NCBI GenBank assembly: GCA_029449245.1
Contig: JANATF010000007.1
Span: forward strand, 2,108,001 to 2,172,000
Origin: Mortierella alpina
Lineage: Eukaryota; Mortierellomycota; Mortierellomycetes; Mortierellales; Mortierellaceae
DNA length: 64,000 nt
Direction of reading: 5' to 3'
The translations under genes were made by a program, and so were the position numbers. The notes under the pieces were generated by a model. The model saw nothing but the letters and a program-made list of their open reading frames with translations, had not been told where the DNA came from and ran no database searches. Shown here in pieces: positions 32,771 through 45,326 of the stretch. The number at the start of each line of letters is the position of its first letter. The stretch's first letter is position 1.

Positions 32771-35533
32771 ATGTCCTCGCCGGCCCCCAGAGGAGCAGCT
32801 GGTCCATCCGGGCCGCCATCCTCGACCTCATCCCCCTCGCCAGCAGCGGCTCGAGACAATGCTGCTGGCACCGCCCCGCAGAGAACCAACGCATCACCAG
32901 GGCATATCGCCGGCGCGGATGAAGGGCCAGGACCCGACGTAGACGACGGTGAAGACCAGCCCTGTCAGTCCTGTGGCGAATTCCCTGCCCGATTCCAATG
33001 CTCCGCCTGTCAGAGTGTCCGGTACTGCTCGCAGGACTGTCAGGCCTCAGACTGGAGGATTCACTATCGCGAGTGCGCAGAGATAGTCGCAGCACTGAAG
33101 GAGGAGCAGCAGGAGGCTGATGCTGACAGGGCCCCATCAGGAGAAGGCGCTGTCGTAGACCGGGGCAATAACGTTAGAACTGCTCAAAGGCGCTCCTCCG
33201 AAGGTAAGAATTAACGCCAAATACAAGTTTTGGACATGACGCTGCCCCACAAGACCCCAGAAGGTCTAACTCTTGCACGTTTTGAGGCACCGTAGGCAGC
33301 AGGACGATCACGAACGGTCCCCTAGGAGAGGAGGCAGAGAATGTTAGGGCCACAGCGAATCGACCTCGGCGACGACCACGGGAACCACGGAGGCGACCTC
33401 AGCTGACGCCTGAGCAGAGAGCAGCATACGAGGAGGCCGAGAGGATAGCAGACATGAAGTTCTACATGCTTCAGATTTACAAGATCATCAAACCTGTCGT
33501 TGTCTGCATTGTCCTCAGCATTGTGTGGGTCAAAATCTCGCTGGGAGGAAGCGACTATCGGTAAAGCAGCAATGGCATCCCTGCTAGACTAAAATATCTG
33601 GCGTGTTTGAGACGAAAATGCAGGGATTTTGCACTACAGAACAAGGCACTAACCATCGTTCTCTTGTTACAGGCCCACCCAGTCGTCGTATACTGTATAC
33701 AAGGAAACGCCCACCTCCACAGTTTCGCAAAACATTTTAGGATCATTGGCGAACGCTGGAATCATCATCGGACAGATTGTCATTGTCACTATTATCATTG
33801 TCGTGCTCTTTAAACGAGGACACATCAAGGTACACTCCAAGCAACTGATGCTGCAGCAGGGCTCTTGACTGAATTGTGTCCGTGCAGGATGCTCTGATAT
33901 TCACTGAGGTTTTTTATGGACTCTACCCCAATAGGTCCTCATTGGATTCTTTATGATTGTGGTCGCAATGTTGCTTGGATTCATGGGATACATCCTTGTG
34001 CTCAATTTGATCCAAGTGATGAGGATTCCTCTCGACTACGTGACGATGGTGTTTGCGCTCTGGAACTTTTCTGTGGTCGGACTGATATCGGTGTTCTGGA
34101 AAGGCCCCATGTGGCTGCAGCAGGTCTATCTGACAGTTATGAGTAGTTTGATGGTAGGGACAAGTTGTCATTGTTTGCGGACGCTGAGGAGGACTCTGTA
34201 TTATGGACGAGCATTCTTTGACACAAAGTACTTTGGACGAATCAATAGGCGTTCTCGTTGACAGGACTCGCCGAGTGGACGACTTGGATGCTGCTGGCTT
34301 TGCTGGTGGTCTGGGGTAGGTGATCCTGTGGAAGGTTGGCTGTAATGAAGTTGCAGCCATCGAGAACACCTTGAGAGTACTGATCACGCCATTTTGACCT
34401 CCCACCTCTCCTGTAGACTTGATTGCCGTTCTTTGTCCATTTGGTCCGCTCAAAATTCTGGTTGAAAGCTCGAGGAACCAAAACCAGGAAGTTCCAGCCC
34501 TGTTGTATACAGTGAACGCAGTCTGGTTTATGGCCTCGCCTCCCAATGCCATCCTGAACAGAGATGCCAACGCTACAAAGGAGGCTACTGAATCAGAGGA
34601 ACTCGGGTTGGAAGACGACATTTACAATCCATCTGCTTTCAAAGGCGGCTATTCTCGCGCGACCGGCAGGGACGGTGGCGCAAGCATCAGCAGCAGTCGG
34701 AACAGCGACCTCGAACCCTCCTTTCATATCGCGGACGGAATGTCAGGGAGATCTTCGACTGTGGCACTCGTGCCAGGACCTAGCAATGTGAGCATGGAGG
34801 ATCGGGACAACATTGAGATGCGGGAGCGGTCCAACACTCGAAACCGGCAGGACGAAAGAGCGGGAGGGCGGCACAACTCGGCAAGACAGGGACACAGCAG
34901 CGAGCGAGGACGGAGCGTTGATGGCGACACCCAGCACGGAGATGAGGATGAAGAGGACGACGATGGTATGTGCAGCTTCTTTCTCTATTAACAAGGCGCT
35001 AACGTTTAGGTCGGCATGGATTTCTTATTGAAACTGCTTTGCTTTTTTTTTCTTTTCTGTAGGTGGAGGACTAAAGCTTGGATTAGGCGACTTTGTGTTC
35101 TACAGTGTGCTCATTGCACGCGCAGGTGAGTGCGCAAGAAGACGCTGCTTTTTTAGTATGACAAAGGCAAGAAGAAAGGTCAATGCACCAGCAACTTATG
35201 TCAATTTCCTTCGACAACTCGATAGCGATGTTCGATTGGGTGACGACGATATGCTGCACTGTTGCCGTACTGACGGTAAGTTTATGGAGAAATCAAAGGG
35301 TGGCCTTGGAGGTTTGAGGCTGCTGGACCCATTGCTAACGCTACACGCCCTCTGTTGTTGACACTGCATGATGATAGGGCATGAATGCTACCATTTTCCT
35401 GCTGGCCATCTACCAGAAGGCACTTCCAGCGCTTCCGATATCGATCTGCTTCGGCATGCTCTTTTATTTTGCGACGCGCTTTGCCCTGGTCCCTTTCCTG
35501 GCTGTGCTGGGCCCCAGCCAGGTGTTTATCTAG
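32771..35533 (+). CDS. Presenilin with N-terminal MYND zinc finger
   Basis: Intramembrane aspartyl protease of the presenilin (A22A) family, the catalytic subunit of gamma-secretase in animals. Exons: 32771-33203, 33296-33560, 33673-33829, 33935-34153, 34249-34315, 34417-34965, 35063-35125, 35226-35275, 35378-35533 (1959 nt, 652 aa), every phase matching. Residues 65-102 form a complete MYND zinc finger: Cys65, 68, 77, 80, 86, 90, His98, Cys102. An Arg/Pro-rich linker leads to TM1 (KPVVVCIVLSIVWVKISL). Presenilin landmarks follow: SLANAGIIIGQIVIVTI, DYVTMVFALWNFSVVG, FWKGPMWLQQVYL, AEWTTWMLLALLVVWD-LIAVLCPFGPL with catalytic Asp381, GLKLGLGDFVFYSVL with Asp573, and KALPALPISI with PAL at 618-620. 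The usual YD of TM6 reads WD. The TM6-TM7 loop is long, Ser/Asp-rich and acidic, as expected of the endoproteolysed loop. Human presenilins are about 467 aa and lack a zinc finger. Partners nicastrin, APH-1 and PEN-2 are not in this window. Confidence 0.88.
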
Positions 35534-35556
35534 AGCTGCTTTGCCAATATAAACCG

Positions 35557-35562
35557 AATAAA
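35557..35562 (+). terminator. AATAAA poly(A) signal of MYND-presenilin
   Basis: Exact AATAAA hexamer 24 bp after the stop codon, followed by ATGTATACC. Confidence 0.6.
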
Positions 35563-36039
35563 TGTATACCCACCGTGCTTTTTTTATTTCCGTCTGCGCA
35601 CCACTGTTACGGGATAGGTAGGAACTTTCCGGGTCAGGATGTGTGTCTCTGCAGCCTCCGAGTTGCTCCTCTGGGGGTGTTCCGTTCGACCGTCGACTGT
35701 CTATGAGTAATGGGCACAAGGCAAATGCAAGAGTGGGGTGGTGCGAGGGAGGGTGGTTGTGCTGCTGATGATGGGCTGTCTGCGCGGTGGATGTGGGTGT
35801 ATCGCGAGCAGTTCTGGAACGCAAAGAGTGCATGTCTAGCGTGCGCCCAGGAGGAGGGGGACTGCCCGCACAGGCAGATGAGGCGGAGCGGTCCAACCCA
35901 CCCAAAAAAAAAACAGCAAATTCTTTTTTTCCTGCCCCCTGTCGACAGCACACCCACACTCTTTTGTCTCTGCTCTCTCCACTTTTTTTTGTTTGCTCCT
36001 TCTGTGTGGTGAGTCGCTGTGTGTGTATTGTTCGTATTG

Positions 36040-36103
36040 AGTGTATGAGTGTATGAGTGTATGAGTGTGTGAGTGTGTGAGTGTATGAGTGTATGAGTGT
36101 CTG
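36040..36103. repeat. 8-bp tandem repeat (AGTGTATG)8
   Basis: Eight contiguous 8-bp units, five perfect and three with one substitution (AGTGTGTG twice, AGTGTCTG last). Lies 96 bp upstream of the first ALT start codon. Confidence 0.93.
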
Positions 36104-36189
36104 CCCCATCTCCTCATCCGATTCCTAGTCGGCCCCTAGTCGCTCCCTCGCCGATTCCTAATCCATCCCGGCGCCTTCTCCCATAGAAG

Positions 36190-36197
36190 TATAAATA
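36190..36197 (+). promoter_or_regulatory. TATA-like box beside the first ALT start codon
   Basis: TATAAATA ends three bases before the ATG at 36200. A functional TATA box would normally set transcription start some tens of bases downstream, past that ATG. Confidence 0.5.
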
Positions 36198-36199
36198 CG

Positions 36200-39044
<2,845 letters not shown>

Positions 39045-39248
39045 ATAGAGAGGCCAAGGTCCTGTTCTGTAGAGGTTGCTTGGAGAAAAAGAATAATAAG
39101 TTTTCATAGGCGACATGGAGGTGCTCTGAGATGATCCAGAAAGTGGCTTGTCAGACCAGCAGAAAGCTGCAAGCATTTTTTTTTTTTTTTTGTGTTTCCT
39201 GTGTCTTGTCCCCCCACCCTTCCATCTCTACTCTCGCAAGGAATAGTC

Positions 39249-40321
39249 ATGTCCGCCTCAAAGTCATACCTCGAGCGCTCGAAGCTCCACTCCAACCCCA
39301 CAGCCAAGGCCTTCCTGGAGCTCATGGAGCGCAAGAAATCGAACCTGTCTGTGGCGGCTGATCTCACCTCCAAGGCTGCATTGATCGAATTGGCCGACAA
39401 AGTCGGGCCTTACATCTGTCTGCTCAAGGTGCGACCCTGTCCTTGCTGCTCACATACCCACATGGTCGACATTGGAGAGGCGGCCTCTGAACGTGCAACT
39501 CGCCCCAGTTATGCTTACAGAAAGATTTGTACTTGTAGACTCATATCGATGTTGTGGACGACTTTGATCAGGATTTGGTGGACCAGCTCACGGCGTTGGC
39601 CAAGAAGCACGACTTTATGATCTTTGAGGACCGCAAGTTTGCCGATATCGGTGAGTGCGAGCGTACTTTTTTCGTTTCATGGATACAGAGTACTATTTTG
39701 AGAAAAGAGGAGACAGGGATAGAGGGAATAGTGGGATTCTCATGCTGCACAGCAAAGCAACTTACAACCTCGCCACCGTCGCCTTGAAAAAAAAAATCCC
39801 TCTCTCGAACCATCCTTTTTCCAGGCAACACAGTCAAGCTCCAGTACAGCTCGGGAGTGTACAAGATTGCCTCGTGGTCCGACATCACCAATGCGCACAC
39901 TGTTCCTGGCGAAGGCATCATCCAGGGACTTCGCGAGGTTGGCTTGCCCCTGAACCGCTGCTTGCTTCTTTTGGCCGAGATGTCGTCTGCAGGAACATTG
40001 GCCAAGGGCGATTACACCACGACGACGGTTGAGCTGGCGCGCAAGTACAAGGACTTTGTGGTTGGATTCATTGCCATGTCGAGATATGCGGACAAGGAGG
40101 GCGACGACTTTATCTACATGACGCCCGGCGTTGGACTGGACCAGACCTCGGATGGGTTGGGCCAGCAGTGGAAACATCCACGGGAGGTTGTGTATGACCG
40201 CGGATGCGATGTCATTATTGTTGGACGTGGCATCTATGGCAAGGGCAGAGACCCTGCCAAGGAAGCCAAGCGGTATCAGGAGGCTGGCTGGGACGCCTAC
40301 ATGGAGAGGATCTCCAAGTAA
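39249..40321 (+). CDS. URA3: Orotidine 5'-phosphate decarboxylase
   Basis: Last step of UMP synthesis: decarboxylates OMP. Exons: 39249-39428, 39539-39650 and 39825-40321 (789 nt, 262 aa), close to the usual fungal length of about 265. The catalytic network is intact: Lys60 at the exon 1/2 junction (CLLK-THID), and Asp91, Lys93, Asp96 in [14 protein letters not shown]. Phosphate-binding features VGRGIYG and TPGVGL are also present. The intron after FADI interrupts the active-site motif. Separated from the ALT stop codon by 204 bp, including a T-run at 39177-39191. Confidence 0.97.
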
Positions 40322-40376
40322 AGAGGTGTCCTTAACAGGATTATGATTGTCCAGCAGCTACTGAGCAAGCGTCGTC

Positions 40377-40382
40377 AATAAA
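40377..40382 (+). terminator. AATAAA poly(A) signal of URA3
   Basis: Exact AATAAA hexamer 55 bp after the stop codon. Confidence 0.6.
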
Positions 40383-40590
40383 CAGAGGAGTCATGCAAGT
40401 GTGTCTTGTGGCTACGGTCCTGCCTCGTCTATGGCTTTTTGCAAGGAGACCGAACTTGACAGCTTCAAGGATTGAAGCAAGGCGAAGGGGACTGCCCGCC
40501 CCTCTCTCAGCCACCGCGAATAAACATGTCCTGAGCCTTGTGCCCCCACAATGCTTCAAACGCTGCCATTCACACTTTCCCTTGACCGCC

Positions 40591-41513
40591 ATGACCACTC
40601 TTCTGAATGCAGACTGCCGCATCAAGTACGGGAATGACACTGCTCTGCCACATCCACAGCGACATTGACAAACGTCCTGCCTTCACAGCTCACTTATGCC
40701 CGCTATGTTTTCGTTTTTTCTATTCCTTCCTAAAACTCGAATGTCTAGAGTGAGCTCTGTCCTGAACCGCGAGACAGCGCTCTACGGCAAACAGTTCCTG
40801 ACCGACAACAGTGAGGAAACATGCTGGAACTCTGAATCTGTAAGAGGCCATTGACTCTGTTGAACCACCTGCTCAGGATCCTTGTTCAAAGTACACACTC
40901 GTAGCCCCCATATCTGACCTGCCTCCATTTGCACCAACGCGTTTTTTCATGTTTCGTTGATCACGATCGGTCGCTCCTCCAGGGAACGCCGCAGTTTATC
41001 GTCATTGACTTTGGCCGCAAGGTCCGGATTGAGGCCATTCAGCTCATGTTCCAGGGAGGATTCGTAGGGAAGACCTGTCAAGTCCTCGCCTGGACAGATC
41101 AGGCCGAGTTCATCGACATGATGCGGTTCTATCCCGAGGACATCAACCCTCTCCAGATATCATTCTCGTGTTCTTGTTTTCATGAATCTGTGAAATGCAT
41201 GCTGTCCTGCTGTTCCTGCTGTCCTGCGCTTTTGCTTTGTTTTCATGTCTTCATGTCTTCATGTTTGCCATACTGTTAGTTGCTCCGCACTTTGTAATAT
41301 CCTTAACTCTGCATTTTGGATGATATCTTTTTCTTTCTCTTTCTCTTTCTCTCCCTCTCTATCTCCTCTGGCTCCCACCCCATCTACAGCTTTCCGGTGG
41401 CAGAAGCCGATCGTCAGACAACTTCAAGGATCAAGATCGTCTTCGAGTCAAGCACAGATTTCTTTGGCAGGATCACAGTCTACAAACTGGACATCTTGGG
41501 TCAGGACGCCTAG
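40591..41513 (+). CDS. NR2C2AP: NR2C2AP-like protein (discoidin/galactose-binding-like fold)
   Basis: Homologue of the human nuclear receptor 2C2-associated protein (TRA16), a 139-aa single-domain protein of poorly known function. Exons: 40591-40625, 40749-40839, 40983-41156 and 41388-41513 give 426 nt, 141 aa. Recognised from collinear motifs: RIKVSSVLNRETALYG, EETCWNSES, PQFIVIDFGRKVRI, LMFQGGFVGKTC, MRFYPEDINPLQ, SFPVAEADR and STDFFGRITVYKLDILG. The last intron is the problem: the ends that reproduce the human spacing (LQ-SFP) are AT and AC. A GT-AG alternative (exon 3 to 41167, exon 4 from 41390) also keeps the frame and adds three residues, but its donor gtgttc is weak. In-frame ATG upstream of 40591 is not seen nearby. 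Ends tail-to-tail with the SANT-like gene. Confidence 0.85.
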
Positions 41514-41762
41514 CCACCCAGCTTTGGCGCTCTCACTCTTACGACATTCACCCTGCCTGTACGTCTTGAAACCCGTGCAGAGCAATTGCCCACTACCACT
41601 ACCTCCTCCTCCTCCACCACCTCCACCACCAACGCTGCCAATGTGCTGGTAGATTGTGGAACGCCTTCGACTAGACAGTAGACCAGGTATATCACCCACC
41701 AGCTCCCTCCTCAAGAGTACATCCAACTCCGTCCCCAGGAGCACACCTGTGCGCATCAAGAT

Positions 41763-41768
41763 AATAAA
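41763..41768 (+). terminator. AATAAA poly(A) signal, probable for NR2C2AP
   Basis: AATAAA 250 bp after the NR2C2AP stop and only 51 bp from the end of the convergent SANT-like gene; the two 3' ends may overlap. Confidence 0.45.
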
Positions 41769-41818
41769 GTGATATTTAATGATCCTTTCAACTCTTTCCA
41801 CACGCCGTCGATGTCGTC

Positions 41819-44800
41819 TTAATCGTGCGCTGATGGTGACGCCTCCGGTAACGCGTCCGATACAGCGTGCTGGAGGGACTGATCCTGCTGGGGTCGTTCG
41901 TGACCAGCCGAGGAAGGTCCATCATCCAGTCTCCCCTGCTGCAACAGCAGATGCTGCTGTATCCCTTCAATCGACCGCTGCTGCTGAAGAATCTGCTGCT
42001 GCATCCTCTTCATCATGGTATACAATGCCTTCTGGTTATCCTTGTCGCGTTGCCGCTGTCCTTCCAGCTGGCTAAAGTACCGTTTGACCATTTGCAATTC
42101 GCCCAGAATGGCGCGATACACCTGGGTAGAGGCTTCATTGCCCACCCAGGTCACAGACCCCTCCCTCGACGTTAACGCCCCATGGCTCGGGGCCGCTGTT
42201 GATGTCGATGACACTGTTGGTGAAGGCAGAGTGGGACGCTGAATACTCTCGGCCAAGGGGCTCCTGAAAGGCTGCGGCTCATGTTCCGAACTTGACCTGA
42301 AATGCGTCGCATGCGCAACGCGACTCGATGCAGAGGAAGACCGCGACAAGACCCCTCTAGAATAAGGATGAGACCCCCAGATGCGCTGGGGTCGGAACTC
42401 TGATTCAGGAGGGTCCAGGGAGGCCTTCTTCGTACTCTCAGGCGATCCTTGACGTGGCCGGCGCGCTCGACCCTGTCGTGAAGCCGACATGGCCATTGTC
42501 GTTGATGGTGTCAAGGAGACTGATCCGTAGACTGGGGGATCGCTTGTAAGCCTCAGTGGGGAGAGAGTGCCGCTGGGCATATGGGTGGAAGTGACCACGG
42601 TGCTGTTGTCCTTATTGCTGTCCTTTTGCTGAGATTTGTCCCTGCGATGGCGCGCCTCTGTTTCCATAAATGGATAGTCCTGATCATCGGTTTCGTACCC
42701 TCCCGAGAGTGCACTTTCCTCGTCGTTCGAGTGACCCTCGTCGTCCTCCAAAGAATCAGCCTGGCCAGACTGATGCATGAGCTGAATGACTTGCTTCACC
42801 AGGTCGTCGTTCTCCTCCTGCATCTCCTCTGGAATATCACCCTTGTACATGCGCTCGCGAAGTAGGTAGGGCTTGATGATGCGATTGACCCTTCGAATGC
42901 ACTGTCTCGAATGCACCTTCATGTTGAGCGCATCCCTGACGTCCTCCCAGGCTTTGGCGACCTGACCGATTTTTTGTGCAAACGGGTTGAACCGGATCGT
43001 TTCGAGCAACAATTGCCGGTCCGCTTTCTCCGAGCGATAACGCCGTTTCTTTTGCATCCTGACCTTGGCTTGGGGCTGATTCATCATCTCCAACAGCTGT
43101 TCCAGCAGCTGTTTCTTGGTCGCAATCTGTTCCTCAGTTCCTATCGCCCGCTCCCGTCCTGCTATGCTGGCCTGAATAATGTTATCAAAACGTCGCGCAC
43201 ATGTCCGTGCTCGCATGCCTTGCTCCTTTGCGATGCATTCCCACACCTGAGTCGTTCTACGGATCGGACAATTGAACGGATCGTGGTGGAGTACGTTGCT
43301 CAGCAGCTTTATCTGCACATCGATCGGCAGTGGGCCTTTCACAGTGACACGGGCTGTTGGGTAGGCCCTCAAGGCGCTTGTGTTTCTTTGTTCTTCCCTG
43401 GCCAGTAAAGCGTGTCCGGTTTGACCATCCATCTCGCCAGCGTATGGTGGTCTGTATTGGATCGGTTGAAGCCCTCGTGCTGATGATGCTGTTTCCATCA
43501 ACATTGCACCGCCGACTGCTGAACGAGGCCTGGGCGCAAGCGAAGGTAGTCCATCGGTGCCAAAAGTTCGGAGCGGCGCCTGGTCCCCTGTGCGGTCACC
43601 GCTGGGGTAGAGAGGGTCTGCATGCGGAAGTCGCTGACTGCGCTGTATCGTATTTGCCAATGAATGTATGTTGCGTCCAGCGCCGCTTCCGTCCATTGAG
43701 CTAACGTCTAATGGAGTATCGCCACCGGGCTCTTGGACAGACAATGGCATGCTAGAATAAATACGTCGACTCTGTGCTGGATTGTGATCAACCTCCTGAG
43801 GTAATGAGGGCAACCAGAGCAGGTGGGAACCCGGGTCCTCGGGTGAAAGTGAGATGACTGGGGAATGTTGCGCCCTTGACGACCAATGTGCTCTGAACAA
43901 ATCAGAGGTGTTCAAGGGAGTCAAAGGCAACGGCGGCAACAAGCCTTCGTTACGGGATGTCGGAAGCGGCTCATGCAGAGTGGAATGGTACTCATGGTCG
44001 GCAGGATGAGTCGAAGAGAGTTGAAGGAGGTGTAAATCTCCTTGTGGCGATGGAGGCGACCGCCATACTCGGTGCGCGTGGGTATCAGACTCTGGCGGAT
44101 ATAAACTACGTTGCCGGCGCGGGTAATAAGTGTTAGAAGACATGTAAGCAATGTCAAACAGCGTCATGGTATAACAATATGGAGACAGGAAAGCGATCAG
44201 GAAAAGAATAAAAAAAACGAGCACTGAGGCAGAGCGAAGAAAAGAATGGAAGATAGAAGGAGGAAGCAAAAAGAATAAACAAAGGAAAGATAAGTGCCAG
44301 GGGGGGAAGAACGATCATAAGAATACAGTACAGAGTGCCGATAAATATATGGAACAGTACACCATTCAATACAGTATTGACCACCAGGTCGACACGTCCC
44401 TGAACGAGATATATACCCCCTCCAAGCGTCGCCTTGGGTCGCCCTTCGAGTGATAAGGTTCTCATTTTCTTCCGTCCAGCAAGTATCGTGGTCAAGATTT
44501 ACCTTAAACTGGACAGAGGTGGTCCTGGTGGTGATTGGCAAACACTAACGTGATCTTCCCGAGACCGTCCTTCAGATACAGCACGTTCCGCATGAACAAT
44601 CGGCAGAGTCTTGCTGGCGTGGTGTGAGTGCTCAGGGTTTTTTTGTCCAGCCTGGTCATCCAGAGAATAATGGTCCGTGGCGGACCTGCGACCAGCGCGG
44701 CGTCTCCGAGGGAGGTGCAAGTGAGATTCGTACTCGTCATAGTAGTGGGATCGCGACTCTTTGGAAGCGACTTGGAAAGCGCCTTGGAATGGAACCGACA

Positions 44801-45326
44801 AGCCGGTTGTACTTAAGGTGCTATCACTGACTGCAACAGTCTTTGGAGCGTCGCCTACCGCCTGATTATCCTGTACTGCATCCGTGCTTGCATCTGTGCC
44901 TTCGGCGCCATCGTCGACCCCTTCCTGTGCCTGAGTGGACCTTGTCTCGTGGTGTTTCGGAGCCGCAGCGGCTTGCTGGTTCTTAATGGACGAATCAGGA
45001 GGGTCTGGAGCCTGGGTATGGGCCGAGGACGAGACATTCTCGCTAAGGTCGACCCTTAGCTCCTTTTGCTTGTGCTGCGAAACCTCTGTATTATTGATTG
45101 TGCCTTGTGGTGCGATGGCCACCAGTCGCGAACGCGACACCAGCGATAATGAGGCCATGGGTTCAGTGGGCGACGATCTGCTGGCTATATATGGGGAGTC
45201 CACCCCTGGCTGATCCTGCTGCGATGAAGGATCGTCCACGTCAGACATCAACATGGAGGAAGGTAGCTGCGACGACTCCTGTGCTTCTTGCGAGTCTGGT
45301 TTTCGGTTAGACGTGGTTGAATCCAT
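41819..45326 (-). CDS. Large protein with two SANT/Myb-like repeats
   Basis: Probable nuclear DNA-binding protein of unrecognised subfamily. Preferred model: exons 44503-45326 and 41819-44105 on the minus strand (3111 nt, 1036 aa); donor TTTAAG/gtaaat at the very end of the first open frame and acceptor caacgtag, both phase 2. The first exon is Ser/Gln-rich and disordered (MDSTTSNRKPDSQEAQ). The second has two related helical repeats of about 70 residues: VQIKLLSNVLHHDPFNCP with VWECIAKEQGMRARTCARRF, and RQLLLETIRFNPFAQK with AWEDVRDALNMKVHSRQCIRR. The pattern, a helix, a Trp-containing helix and an R-x-C-x-R-R recognition helix, is SANT-like. A C-terminal coiled coil (LGELQMVKRYFSQLEGQRQR) suggests dimerisation. 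Alternative: the long exon is a separate 782-aa gene starting at 44167, with a 273-aa gene upstream. Convergent with NR2C2AP. Confidence 0.6.

Larger units (their letters stand above)
35534..36199. other. Intergenic, presenilin 3' end to ALT start
   Basis: No gene recognised. Contains the presenilin poly(A) signal, A- and T-runs near 35908 and 35985, an 8-bp tandem repeat and a TATA-like box next to the ALT start codon. Confidence 0.55.

Noticed and set aside
44499-45326. Independent 273-aa gene upstream of the SANT-like frame
   Set aside because: Its stop codon overlaps a donor (AAG/GTAAAT) that joins in phase to the long exon; kept as an alternative only.
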